Shown: piece by piece, positions 17,059-26,117 of the stretch
Position numbering within the stretch: position 1 is the stretch's first letter
How the letters are laid out: each line of letters starts with the position of its first letter
DNA from: Burkholderia sp. 4M9327F10
Lineage (GTDB): Bacteria > Pseudomonadota > Gammaproteobacteria > Burkholderiales > Burkholderiaceae
Reading direction: 5' to 3'
Assembly: GCF_005503145.1 (NCBI RefSeq)
Contig: NZ_SCNV01000003.1
Coordinates: 1 to 64,000 of the forward strand
DNA length: 64,000 nucleotides
Notes under the pieces: model-generated
The model's database searches: none
What the model saw: only the letters and a program-made list of their open reading frames with translations
What the model was told of the DNA's origin: nothing
Position numbers and translations under genes: made by a program

Positions 17059-18192
17059 TCAGTGGCCGGTTTTGAGCTGAGCCCAAAGGCGGTTTTCAAG
17101 GCGCAGGATGTCGCTCGGCATCGGCTTCATCAGCGTCATCTTGCTCAGTACGTCGTCACCCGGATAAACCGTGGTGTCCTGAGCGACGCCCGGCGTCACG
17201 AACTGGCGTGCGGCCTTGTTGGCAGTCGGGTAGAACACTTCGTTGGTGATGGCGGCGTTGACCTTGGGATCTTCGATGTAGTTGATCCACTTGAGTGCGG
17301 CTTCTGGGTGCGGCGCATCCTTCGGGATCACCATCACGTCGAACCACAGCAGGCCGCCTTCCTTGACGTTGGAGAACTTGACCGTGTACGAGCGCTTTGC
17401 TTCAGCCGCGCGGCGGCTGGCGATGCCGACGTCGCCCGACCATGCCACGGCGACGCACACGTCGTTATTGGCAAGGTCGTTGATGTAACCGGAGGAGTTG
17501 AACTGGGTGATATACGGGCGGACTTTCTTCAGCACTTCGAAGGCTGCCTGGTAGTCGGCCGGGTTCGTGCTGTTCGGATCCTTATGCATGTATTGCAGCA
17601 CCGCTGCGAAGACGTCCACGGCCTGGTCGAGGAACGACACGCCGCAGCCCTTCAGCTTGGAGAGATTGGCCGGGTCGAACACGAGCGCCCAGCTATCCAC
17701 CGGTGCGTCGGCGCCAAGCGCCTTTTGCACGGCTTGCACGTTGTAGCCCACACCGTCGGTACCGTATGCCCAGGGCACGCCGTACTGATTGCCGGGATCG
17801 GCGTCGGTGATCATCTTCATCAGAACCGGGTCGAGATTCGTCAGGTTCGGCAGCTTTGATTTATCGAGCTTCTGGTAAACACCGGCCTGAATCTGCTTGG
17901 CCATGTAGTTGGACGTCGGCACCACGATGTCGTAGCCGGAACTGCCTGCGAGCAGCTTGGCCTGCAGCGTATCGTCGCTATCGTAGTTGTCGTACTTCAC
18001 ATGGATGCCGTCCTGCTTCTCGAAGTTTGGAATCGTATCCTTGGCGATATAGTCCGACCAGTTGTACACGTTGAGTTCGGTGTCGGCCGCAAGCGCCGGT
18101 GAGACCGACAGCGCAGTAAAGCTCGTGACGGCGAGAAGCGCGGCCCCCGCGACCGCATGACGAAGATGACGTCCAGTATGACTAGCGCTCAT
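17059..18192 (-). CDS. potF: Periplasmic putrescine-binding protein PotF-like
   Basis: 377 residues. Signal peptide to about residue 35 (ALLAVTSFTALSVSPALA, then ADTE). The mature part begins LNVYNWSDYIAKDTIPNFEK, the characteristic start of PotD/PotF polyamine-binding proteins, and contains YDIVVPTSNYMAKQIQAGVYQ, GVPWAYGTDGVGYN and AVAWSGDVGIASRRA. These segments contribute acidic and aromatic polyamine contacts in the family. First gene of the transporter operon, followed by potG-potH-potI. The 76-bp spacer from the aminotransferase gene suggests one long minus-strand operon from puuD towards puuB. Confidence 0.92.
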   Translation of the reverse strand: MSASHTGRHLRHAVAGAALLAVTSFTALSVSPALAADTELNVYNWSDYIAKDTIPNFEKQDGIHVKYDNYDSDDTLQAKLLAGSSGYDIVVPTSNYMAKQIQAGVYQKLDKSKLPNLTNLDPVLMKMITDADPGNQYGVPWAYGTDGVGYNVQAVQKALGADAPVDSWALVFDPANLSKLKGCGVSFLDQAVDVFAAVLQYMHKDPNSTNPADYQAAFEVLKKVRPYITQFNSSGYINDLANNDVCVAVAWSGDVGIASRRAAEAKRSYTVKFSNVKEGGLLWFDVMVIPKDAPHPEAALKWINYIEDPKVNAAITNEVFYPTANKAARQFVTPGVAQDTTVYPGDDVLSKMTLMKPMPSDILRLENRLWAQLKTGH

Positions 18193-18268
18193 GGCTTATT
18201 TTCCCTTGAAGTTGAAGTCCCGGCATGAGCGCGTGTTGGGGTACGCCCACGCCGGAAAAGAACTGCCG

Positions 18269-19705
18269 TTACGAAATTCCGAGTTGTTGTGCGGTCGCGT
18301 CGATGGCTTTCTTCGCCTTCGAGACGATCTCGTCGATTTCCTGCTTCGTGATCACGAGCGGCGGCGACAGCAGCATCCGGTCGCCGGTGGCGCGCATGAT
18401 CAGGTTGCCGTTGAAGCAGAAGTCGCGGCAGATCGTGCCGACATCGCCCCCGTTGGCAAAACGCTTGCGCGTTTTCGGTTCCTGCGCGAGTTGCAGGCCG
18501 GCCACCAGCCCGGCCCCGGCGATGTCGCCGATGATCGGATGGTTCGCGAAGGTCTCGCGCAGCTTCTTCTGGAAGTACGGGCCGGTATCGTTCTTGACGC
18601 GCTCGACGATTTTTTCGTCGCGCAGGAGCTTGAGGTTGGCCACCGCCACTGCGGCCGCGACCGGATGGCCGGAGTAGGTGAGGCCGTGATTGAAGTCGCC
18701 GTTTTCGATGATGGCCTTGGCGACGCGGTCATGCAGGCCAACTGCGCCCATCGGCACATAGCCGCTCGTCAAACCCTTGGCGAGCGTGATGAGGTCGGGC
18801 TCGAACCCGAAGTGCTGATGCGCGAACCATTCACCGGTGCGTCCGAAGCCGCCGATCACTTCGTCTGCGACCAGCAGAATGTCGTACTTGCGGCAGATGC
18901 GCTGGATTTCCGGCCAGTAGGTCGACGGTGGGAAGATCACGCCGCCCGCCCCCTGGAAAGGCTCGCCGATAAACGCGGCGACATTCTCCGCGCCGATCTC
19001 GAGGATCTTCGCTTCGAGCTGCTGCGCGCGGGCGAGGCCAAACTCTTCCGGCGTCAGATTGCCTTCGGCCTCGCCGAAGTAGTACGGCTGGTCGATATGT
19101 ACGATGTTCTCGACCTTCGACGGCATCTGCTCATGCATGTAGCCCATACCGCCGAGCGTGCCGCCGGCAATCGTTGAACCGTGATAGCCGTTCTTGCGCG
19201 AGATCACCACCTTCTTGGCATGCTTGCCTTGCGTCGCCCAATACTGATGGACGATGCGCAGCACGGTGTCGTTGCCTTCCGAGCCGCTGTTGCAATAGAA
19301 GAAGTGGTTGAACGGCGCCGGCGCCAGTTCCGCGAGCAAGGCGGACAGTTCGATCACCGGCGGGTGCGTGGTCTTGAAGAAGGTGTTGTAGTAGGGCAGC
19401 TCCATCAATTGCCGGTAAGCGGCGTCGGCGAGTTCCTTGCGGCCGTAGCCGACGTTCACGCACCAGAGTCCGGCCATGCCGTCGATGATCTGGTTGCCTT
19501 CGGAGTCCCACAGGTACACGCCTTTGGCCTTGACGATCACGCGGCTGCCGATCTTGTTGAGCGAACTCATATCCGAAAACGGATGGATGTGGTGCGCCGC
19601 GTCGAGCGCGCGATACTCGGCGGTGCTGCGTTGTTGCGAAACCTGTGCGGCGGCAGCCGGCTGGGCCGGTTGCACGTACGCGACTTCTTCTGTTCTGTAG
19701 CTCAT
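18269..19705 (-). CDS. spuC: Class III aminotransferase, putrescine/polyamine:pyruvate type
   Basis: 478 residues from ATG 19705, with GGAGG in the preceding bases; longer upstream starts lack this site. Class III PLP aminotransferase features: YNTFFKTTHPPVIELSALLA, FYCNSGSEGNDTVLRI for cofactor phosphate binding, VADEVIGGFGRTGEWFAHQH, and PLP lysine in LITLAKGLTSGYVPMG. It resembles SpuC of Pseudomonas, which transfers the amino group of putrescine to pyruvate, giving 4-aminobutyraldehyde and alanine. Location between potF and puuA supports a polyamine substrate, though beta-alanine:pyruvate or other omega-amino acid specificity cannot be excluded. It would give a second route that bypasses glutamylation. 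Confidence 0.8.
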   Translation of the reverse strand: MSYRTEEVAYVQPAQPAAAAQVSQQRSTAEYRALDAAHHIHPFSDMSSLNKIGSRVIVKAKGVYLWDSEGNQIIDGMAGLWCVNVGYGRKELADAAYRQLMELPYYNTFFKTTHPPVIELSALLAELAPAPFNHFFYCNSGSEGNDTVLRIVHQYWATQGKHAKKVVISRKNGYHGSTIAGGTLGGMGYMHEQMPSKVENIVHIDQPYYFGEAEGNLTPEEFGLARAQQLEAKILEIGAENVAAFIGEPFQGAGGVIFPPSTYWPEIQRICRKYDILLVADEVIGGFGRTGEWFAHQHFGFEPDLITLAKGLTSGYVPMGAVGLHDRVAKAIIENGDFNHGLTYSGHPVAAAVAVANLKLLRDEKIVERVKNDTGPYFQKKLRETFANHPIIGDIAGAGLVAGLQLAQEPKTRKRFANGGDVGTICRDFCFNGNLIMRATGDRMLLSPPLVITKQEIDEIVSKAKKAIDATAQQLGIS

Positions 19706-19740
19706 GTTGCCTCCAGTAGTTCTGTTTGCCTCACCGCGCC

Positions 19741-21075
19741 TTAAACGTGCAGCAGCAGATGCCGGCGTTCCCACGAACTGATCACGCGGAAGAACGCCTC
19801 GTACTCGGTTTCCTTCAGTGCCAGATAGGCCTTGACGAACTTCTCGCCGAGCACTTCGGCAATTGGTTCGCAGGCGCCCATCAGCGTCAGGCCTTCTTCG
19901 AGATTGCGCGGCAGTTGATAAGGCAATTCGTAGCCGTCGCTGATCAGCGGTTCGGTTGGGCGCAGGCCTTGCGTCATGCCGAGATAGCCGGCTGCGAGCG
20001 TTGCGGCAATCGCGAGGTAGGGATTGCAGTCCACGCCAGGAATGCGGTTTTCAATGCGGCGCGCGGCCGGTCCCGAATGCGGAATACGGAAGCCCACCGT
20101 GCGGTTGTCATAACCCCACTGCACGTTGATCGGCGCAGCCATGAAGCGCGACAGGCGGCGATACGAATTGATGTACGGCGCGAAAATCGGCATCAACGCG
20201 GGGGTGTATTTCTGCAGGCCGGCGATATAGCCGTCGAACAGTTGGGTCGGCTTGCCGTCCGGGCCGGTGAACAGGTTGTGGCCGGTCTCCTCGCTGACGA
20301 GGCTCTGATGCATGTGCATGGCCGAGCCCGGCTCGCCTTCCATCGGCTTGGCCATGAAGGTCGCATACATCTTGTGACGCAGCGCGGCCTCGCGCACCGT
20401 GCGCTTGAACAGGAACACGCTATCCGCGAGCTTGAGCGGATCGCCATGCATGAAGTTGATTTCCATCTGCGCCGCGCCGACTTCGTGAATCAGCGTGTCG
20501 ACTTCAAGCTCCTGAATATCGCAGTACTCGTAGATGTCTTCGAAAAGCGGGTCGAACTCGTTGACCGCTTCGATCGAGTAGGCCTGGCGGCCCGTTTCCG
20601 GCCGGCCGGTCCGGCCGATCGGCGGTTGCAGCGGCAGGTCCGGGTCCTTGTTCATGTCGACCAGGTAGAACTCGAGTTCCGGCGCGATCACCGGCGTCCA
20701 GCCTTTGGCCTTGTACAGTTCGAGCACGCGCCGCAGCACGCGGCGCGGCGAGATGGCGACCGGCGTGCCGTCGAAGTGCACGCAATCGTGAATCACCTGG
20801 GCGGTGGGGTCTACCGCCCACGGGATGATGCGGATGGTCGAAGCATCGGGAACGCAGACCATGTCGGGATCAGTGACGCCGGTCAGGGTGCCGTCCTCCG
20901 GATAGTCCCCTGTGACGGTCTGGATCATCACCGCTTGCGGCAGGCGCATGGATTCGCCGGATTCGAACTTGCTGCGCGGAATGATCTTGCCGCGCGCGAT
21001 CCCGGCCATGTCGGGAATGATTGCTTCGATCTCGGTGATGCGGTGTTGCTTCAGAAATTCGTCGATGTCTTGCAT
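19741..21075 (-). CDS. puuA: Gamma-glutamylputrescine synthetase (glutamine synthetase family)
   Basis: 444 residues, the normal size of PuuA and shorter than many GlnA proteins. ATG 21075 has a GAGAG ribosome binding site. Family motifs: ELEFYLVD for metal binding, the ATP-binding loop KPMEGEPGSAMHMHQS, and RTVGFRIPHSGPAARRIENR with the arginines of the active site. No adenylylation-type C-terminal tyrosine loop is recognised. It condenses glutamate with putrescine using ATP, the first step of the Puu pathway. The next gene upstream in the operon is puuD, 31 bp away. Confidence 0.88.
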   Translation of the reverse strand: MQDIDEFLKQHRITEIEAIIPDMAGIARGKIIPRSKFESGESMRLPQAVMIQTVTGDYPEDGTLTGVTDPDMVCVPDASTIRIIPWAVDPTAQVIHDCVHFDGTPVAISPRRVLRRVLELYKAKGWTPVIAPELEFYLVDMNKDPDLPLQPPIGRTGRPETGRQAYSIEAVNEFDPLFEDIYEYCDIQELEVDTLIHEVGAAQMEINFMHGDPLKLADSVFLFKRTVREAALRHKMYATFMAKPMEGEPGSAMHMHQSLVSEETGHNLFTGPDGKPTQLFDGYIAGLQKYTPALMPIFAPYINSYRRLSRFMAAPINVQWGYDNRTVGFRIPHSGPAARRIENRIPGVDCNPYLAIAATLAAGYLGMTQGLRPTEPLISDGYELPYQLPRNLEEGLTLMGACEPIAEVLGEKFVKAYLALKETEYEAFFRVISSWERRHLLLHV

Positions 21076-21106
21076 GATTGTTCTCTCAGTTTTTGCGCGG
21101 GCCGGT

Positions 21107-21901
21107 TCAAGCCTGGGTGGCGGCGGCGGATGCCGCGCCGTAGCCGGCCCTGGTGCGCATTCGATCGCGGCATGCATCGCCGAACGCGCGGAAGATCGCG
21201 GTGGAGAGCGCGTCGCTGGCATGCTTCCACTCGGGGTGCCACTGCACACCCAGAGCGAAGGCGCGTGCCTGCTTGACGCTCACCGCTTCGATCAACCCGT
21301 CCGGCGCAGTGGCTTCGGCCACGAGGCCGTTGCCCAGCCGCTCGACGCCCTGGCCGTGCAGCGAATTCACACGCGCTTCCTGCGCGCCTGCTGCAAGGCG
21401 CTGCAGCAGGCCGCCTCGAGTCAGCGCGATGGAATGCGACGGTGCATATTGCACGTCCAGTTCATCTTCCTTGCTCTCACGGTGGTCGTTCAAGCCGGCC
21501 ACCGTGTGAACGCTTTGGTGCAGCGTCCCGCCGAACACCACGTTCATTTCCTGAAAGCCGCGACAGACCGCCAGCACCGGTACACCGGCGTCGACGGCGG
21601 CGCGCAGCAGCGGCAGCGTCGTCGCATCGCGTGCGGCGTCGTGCAGCGTGCCCGGCTCGCTCGCCTCGCCACCATAGTGGCGCGGCTCGACATTCGAATA
21701 GCTGCCGGTGAACAGCAGGCCGTCGACCGTCGCCAGAATCTCGGCGGCGGATTGACGGTTGCCGAGCGCAGGCAGCAGCATCGCCAGCGCCTGTGAGCCA
21801 TCGACCACGGCGGCGATGTATTTCTCGCCGACCGTATGCGACGGATGCACTCCCATCATCGTTCTGTCGGCGCTGATGCCGACCAGAGGTCTGGTTCGCA
21901 T
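21107..21901 (-). CDS. puuD: Gamma-glutamyl-GABA hydrolase (class I glutamine amidotransferase fold)
   Basis: 264 residues. Nucleophile Cys is in VPVLAVCRGFQEMNVVFGG and the catalytic His/Glu pair in QWHPEWK, as in the peptidase C26 family; LLFTGSYSNVEPRHYGG is the oxyanion-side segment. PuuD releases GABA and glutamate from gamma-glutamyl-GABA, the last step of the pathway. It is the first gene of the minus-strand puu operon, so its promoter should lie in the 956-bp gap shared with the divergent puuR gene. Confidence 0.88.
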   Translation of the reverse strand: MRTRPLVGISADRTMMGVHPSHTVGEKYIAAVVDGSQALAMLLPALGNRQSAAEILATVDGLLFTGSYSNVEPRHYGGEASEPGTLHDAARDATTLPLLRAAVDAGVPVLAVCRGFQEMNVVFGGTLHQSVHTVAGLNDHRESKEDELDVQYAPSHSIALTRGGLLQRLAAGAQEARVNSLHGQGVERLGNGLVAEATAPDGLIEAVSVKQARAFALGVQWHPEWKHASDALSTAIFRAFGDACRDRMRTRAGYGAASAAATQA

Positions 21902-22857
21902 GACTAATCTAATGGACGTGTTTGTTCCCCGCTGGACGCGGCGCGAACAACGTTAAAACAGGCGCGACAGAATTCCGCAGCCGTGCGCAGGGCGCAAAGC
22001 CACCGGAAATGCAGGCGGAGGTCGTAAGCGGACCCTGCCACGCCTTGCCGTGATGCAGACCGTTCGATTCAACCGCCCGCATGGCGCTACCAGCACAACA
22101 TGCCCATGTGACAGGCGCTAGCGCGCGTGCTCGAGCGCAGACGCCAGAAAAGGCGCGCTCAGGCAAACGGGTGGAACGAACGGCGAATTTAGGGGGAGGC
22201 GCTACGGCAGTAGCGAGGCGACTTCGTCCGTGCGCACCGCAATGAAGGCGCGCGCAGAGACGGAATTGTGACGTCGGACAGAACGGCGGGACAGGATCGT
22301 GAAGACGGACAGAAAGCGGCGAAACGCAAGGCTGCCGTTGCTGCCGTCGGCGATGGCGCCTTCAGGACGAAGCGATCTCGCCTGACTGCGTTCCCACCTA
22401 ACCAAAGGGCCTCGGACTCTCACGATTACACTCGACTAGCGACGTTGAAAGTATTGAACGCCTCGCTCAGCAAACGCACGGTGCGTTTAAAGAAACGTGA
22501 CGCGGGATGATCGCCGGGTGCCGGAGCGAACCTGCTTCGCTGTGCCGCAAAAGTCCTCGGTTGAGGTCTGTGACGGTGGCATGACGATCGCCTGTGAATC
22601 AGCATATACGAGCCAAAAATGCCGTCAAATCATTTTTATAAAAGATTTATCAGGGCTTACCCGAGGCAATAGGCCAAAACCCGTGGGTCGGGTATGCGTG
22701 TTGCAATAGCCAGTATTTCGAATTCCTTTCAGGGTTTTCCCCAGCAGCGGCGGCAATAAAGTGATTAGAATATTCAACACTCGCGCAACGCTTGCGCGAT
22801 TCCCGGGTACCTTTGCTGGTTCCTTCAACCTGGTTCATCCACTCCGAGAGTGCAGCG
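21902..22857. promoter_or_regulatory. Divergent intergenic region between puuD and puuR
   Basis: No gene is supported: short open frames here have atypical composition and no ribosome binding sites. The part next to puuR (about 22570-22790) is clearly AT-richer (TTTTTATAAAAGATTTATCA) and is the likely promoter region. A 7-bp inverted repeat, CGCGCAA-CGC-TTGCGCG, lies at about 22784-22800, just upstream of puuR, and is a possible but unproven PuuR site. Confidence 0.45.
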
Positions 22858-23409
22858 ATGTCCATCGAAGTTGCGACCCGCCTGCAGTACATCCGTAAGA
22901 AGAATGGCCTGTCTCAGCGCGAGCTGGCCAAGCGGGCGGGCGTCACCAACGGCACTATTTCGCTGATCGAACAAAATCGCGTGAGTCCATCGGTTGGCTC
23001 GCTCAAGAAGCTGCTTGAGTGCATTCCGATGAGCCTTGCCGAGTTCTTTACCTTCGAGGTGGAGGCCGACCGCTCCGTGGTGTCGCGCCGTGCCGACATG
23101 CCTAACCTCGGCAACGAGTCGATTGAGTTCTATCTCGCCGGTGCAGGTGTGAAGGACCGCAACATGGGCATTCTGCGCGAGGTCTACCAGCCGCTCTCGG
23201 ATACCGGGCCCGAAATGCTCGTGCATACCGGACACGAGGGCGGCGTGATCGTCAGCGGTCAGATCGAATTGACCGTGGATGGCGCCACGTGGCTGCTCGA
23301 CCCCGGCGACAGCTACTACTTCGAAAGCCGCTTGCCGCATCGTTTTCGCAATCCCAGCGCGGAACACGTCTGCGAAATCGTCTCGGCGAATTCGCCGCCG
23401 AGCTTCTAG
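22858..23409 (+). CDS. puuR: XRE-cupin transcriptional regulator PuuR
   Basis: 183 residues from ATG 22858, with GAGAG eight bases upstream. Residues about 8-62 are an XRE helix-turn-helix (LQYIRKKNGLSQRELAKRAG and GTISLIEQNRVSPSVGSLKK). The C-terminal half is a cupin (GHEGGVIVSGQIELTVDGAT, DPGDSYYFESRLPHRFRNPS) that in PuuR senses putrescine. PuuR represses puu genes until putrescine accumulates. It is divergent from puuD and followed by puuC after 91 bp, consistent with control of both arms of the locus. Confidence 0.9.
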   Translation: MSIEVATRLQYIRKKNGLSQRELAKRAGVTNGTISLIEQNRVSPSVGSLKKLLECIPMSLAEFFTFEVEADRSVVSRRADMPNLGNESIEFYLAGAGVKDRNMGILREVYQPLSDTGPEMLVHTGHEGGVIVSGQIELTVDGATWLLDPGDSYYFESRLPHRFRNPSAEHVCEIVSANSPPSF

Positions 23410-23500
23410 ACTCTCCGCGTCAACGCCGTTACGACGCCAACGATGGTTGCAAGGGCAGCTCTCGCGCTGGACGTCGAACGCATAACATTGAGGCATCCTG

Positions 23501-24988
23501 ATGGAAAAGACTCTGGCTTACTGGCAAGACCTGGCCGCAACGCTTTCAATCGAAGGCCGTGCGTTTATTGACGGCGAATATCGCCATGCCGCAAGCGGAC
23601 GTACCTTCGATTGTCTGAGCCCAATCGACGGCAAGCTGCTCGCCAAAGTGGCCGAGAGTGCCGCCGAGGATGTGAACGCCGCGGTGGTTGCCGCACGGCG
23701 TGCGTTCGATGCGCGCGTATGGTCGGGCCTCAACCCGCGCAAGCGTAAAGCGATCCTGCTGCGTTGGGCCGGTCTGATGCGCGAGCATCTCGACGAGCTA
23801 TCGCTGCTCGAAACGCTCGATGCCGGCAAGCCGATCAGCGACACCACCTCGGTGGATGTGCCGGGCGCCGCGTATTGCGTCGAGTGGTTTGCCGAGGCCA
23901 TCGACAAGATCGGCGGCGAAGTGGCGCCGGCCGACCATCATCTGGTCGGGCTGGTGACGCGCGAGCCGATTGGCGTGGTGGCGGCCGTGGTGCCGTGGAA
24001 TTTTCCGATCCTGATGGCGTCGTGGAAGTTCGGCCCGGCGCTGGCGGCGGGAAACAGCGTCGTGTTGAAGCCTTCCGAGAAGTCGCCGCTGACGGCCATT
24101 CGTATTGCGCAACTCGCTCACGAGGCGGGCATTCCGGCGGGCGTGTTCAACGTCGTGCCGGGCGCAGGTGAACCAGGCAAGCTGCTGGCCTTGCATCCGG
24201 ACGTGGATTGCCTCGCTTTCACGGGTTCGACCAACGTCGGCAAGCTGATCATGCAGTATGCCGGTCAGTCGAATCTCAAGCGCGTGTGGCTCGAACTGGG
24301 CGGCAAGTCGCCGAACATCGTGATGCCCGACTGCGCGGACCTCGACCGTGCCGCTAACGCCGCCGCAGGCGCGATCTTCTACAACATGGGCGAGATGTGT
24401 ACGGCCGGTTCGCGCCTGCTCGTGCATCGCGACATCAAGGACGTGTTTCTCGACAAGCTGATTGCCGCGGCGCGCAGCTATACGCCGGGCAACCCGCTCG
24501 ACCCGAAGACCTCGATGGGCGCGATTGTCGACCAGGTGCAACTGGAGCGTGTGCTGGGCTATATCGAAGCGGGGCGTGCCGAAGCGAAACTGCTGCTGGG
24601 CGGCGGCCGTGTGAAGCAGGACAGCGGTGGCTACTATATCGAGCCCACCATTTTCGACACCGCGCCGAATGCTAGAATTGCCCGCGAAGAAATCTTCGGA
24701 CCGGTGTTGTCGGTCATCACCTTCGATACGGCCGAAGAAGCCGTCAGGATTGCCAATGATAGCGAGTACGGCCTCGCCGCGGCGGTCTGGACCGCCAACC
24801 TGACAACGGCCCACGAAATGGCGCGCAGTCTGCGCGCCGGCACCGTGTGGGTCAACTGCTACGACGAAGGGGGAGACATGAACTTCCCGTTCGGTGGCTA
24901 CAAGCAATCGGGCAACGGCCGTGACAAGTCGTTGCACGCGCTGGAGAAGTACACCGAGCTGAAGTCTACGCTGGTGCGGCTGCGCTAA
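23501..24988 (+). CDS. puuC: Gamma-glutamyl-aminobutyraldehyde dehydrogenase
   Basis: 495 residues, standard aldehyde dehydrogenase length. Cofactor segments PWNFPILMASWKFGPALAAG and FTGSTNVGKLIM, catalytic Glu in WLELGGKSPNIV, nucleophile Cys in NMGEMCTAGSR, and the C-terminal FGGYKQSGNGRDKSLHALEK are all present. In the Puu pathway it oxidises gamma-glutamyl-aminobutyraldehyde to gamma-glutamyl-GABA with NAD(P)+, and enzymes of this type also accept free 4-aminobutyraldehyde, which the neighbouring aminotransferase would produce. It lies between puuR and agmatinase on the + strand. Confidence 0.9.
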   Translation: MEKTLAYWQDLAATLSIEGRAFIDGEYRHAASGRTFDCLSPIDGKLLAKVAESAAEDVNAAVVAARRAFDARVWSGLNPRKRKAILLRWAGLMREHLDELSLLETLDAGKPISDTTSVDVPGAAYCVEWFAEAIDKIGGEVAPADHHLVGLVTREPIGVVAAVVPWNFPILMASWKFGPALAAGNSVVLKPSEKSPLTAIRIAQLAHEAGIPAGVFNVVPGAGEPGKLLALHPDVDCLAFTGSTNVGKLIMQYAGQSNLKRVWLELGGKSPNIVMPDCADLDRAANAAAGAIFYNMGEMCTAGSRLLVHRDIKDVFLDKLIAAARSYTPGNPLDPKTSMGAIVDQVQLERVLGYIEAGRAEAKLLLGGGRVKQDSGGYYIEPTIFDTAPNARIAREEIFGPVLSVITFDTAEEAVRIANDSEYGLAAAVWTANLTTAHEMARSLRAGTVWVNCYDEGGDMNFPFGGYKQSGNGRDKSLHALEKYTELKSTLVRLR

Positions 24989-25120
24989 AGGATTCGCAAG
25001 CCAGCGCGGCGGTGTGCCACAGCGGCACCGTCGCGTTCCCAATGAATCCGAAGCCGGGCGATACGTGCACAACCTCAGGAAACCCGCGCGTGTTGCCGGC
25101 ATGTTTTATCAGGTCATCCC

Positions 25121-26086
25121 ATGACTGAACTCCTCTATGGCGACGGCGCAATCCGCCGTCCGTCCCTCTACGGTTCCTCGATCGAAAACACCTACGCGGG
25201 CGTGCTGTCGTTCATGCGACGCAAGTACACGCGCGAGCTCGACGGTGTCGACGTGGCGATTTCCGGCATTCCACTCGATCTGGCCACCACGTTCCGCTCC
25301 GGCGCGCGCCTCGGCCCCGCCGCGGTGCGGGCGGCGAGCGTGCAGTTGTCCGAGTTGCATCCCTATCCGTGGGGCTTCAATCCGTTCGACGATCTTGCCG
25401 TGACCGACTATGGCGACTGCTGGTTTGACGCGCACAATCCCTTGACCATCAAACCGTCTATCGTCGAGCATGCCCGCACGATCCTGCGCTCGGATGCGAA
25501 GATGCTGACGCTCGGCGGCGATCACTACATTACGTATCCGCTGCTGATTGCGCACGCGGAGAAGTACGGCAAGCCCTTGTCGCTGATTCACTTCGACGCC
25601 CACTGCGACACCTGGGCCGATGACAGTCCGGACAGCCTGAACCACGGTTCGATGTTCTACAAGGCGGTTAAAGACGGCCTGATCGATCCGAAGACCTCGG
25701 TGCAGATTGGCATCCGCACGTGGAACGATGACTTCATGGGCATCAATATTCTCGATGCCGCGTGGGTGCATGAACACGGCACGCGGGCCGCGGTGGAGCG
25801 GATCTTGTCGATTGTCGGTGAGCGTCCCGCGTATCTGACCTTCGATATCGACTGCCTCGATCCGGCTTTCGCGCCGGGGACGGGCACGCCGGTCGCGGGA
25901 GGTTTGTCGTCGGCACAAGGGCTGGCGATCGTGCGCGCCCTCGGCGGAGTCAACCTGATAGGCGCCGATGTCGTGGAAGTCGCGCCTGCCTATGACCAGA
26001 GCGAAATCACCGCGATTGCGGCGGCCCATATTGCGTGCGATGTGCTGTGCCTGTGGCGGCAACGCAAGGTGGCCGGGGCACGGTGA
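25121..26086 (+). CDS. speB: Agmatinase
   Basis: 321 residues of the ureohydrolase (arginase) family. All manganese-binding motifs are visible: GGDHYITYPLL, IHFDAHCDTWAD and FDIDCLDPAFAPGTGTPVAG. Agmatinase hydrolyses agmatine to putrescine and urea, feeding the adjacent putrescine pathway. The N-terminus (MTELLYGDGAIRRPSLYGSS) and the sequence GARLGPAAVRAAS match the agmatinase branch better than arginase or guanidinobutyrase, but substrate within the family is not certain. 132 bp separate it from puuC, so cotranscription is plausible. It converges with the MFS gene. Confidence 0.85.
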   Translation: MTELLYGDGAIRRPSLYGSSIENTYAGVLSFMRRKYTRELDGVDVAISGIPLDLATTFRSGARLGPAAVRAASVQLSELHPYPWGFNPFDDLAVTDYGDCWFDAHNPLTIKPSIVEHARTILRSDAKMLTLGGDHYITYPLLIAHAEKYGKPLSLIHFDAHCDTWADDSPDSLNHGSMFYKAVKDGLIDPKTSVQIGIRTWNDDFMGINILDAAWVHEHGTRAAVERILSIVGERPAYLTFDIDCLDPAFAPGTGTPVAGGLSSAQGLAIVRALGGVNLIGADVVEVAPAYDQSEITAIAAAHIACDVLCLWRQRKVAGAR

Positions 26087-26117
26087 TGGCCTAAATCCAA
26101 GGCGATGAAAGACGGCG

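Noticed and set aside
16900..17859. 319-codon + strand open frame opposite potF
   Set aside because: Antisense by-product of the clear polyamine-binding protein gene.
19726..21276. 516-codon + strand open frame opposite puuA
   Set aside because: Antisense by-product; puuA on the other strand has complete glutamine synthetase motifs.
22268..22510. 80-codon open frame in the puuD-puuR spacer
   Set aside because: Highly charged composition, no ribosome binding site, no family resemblance.
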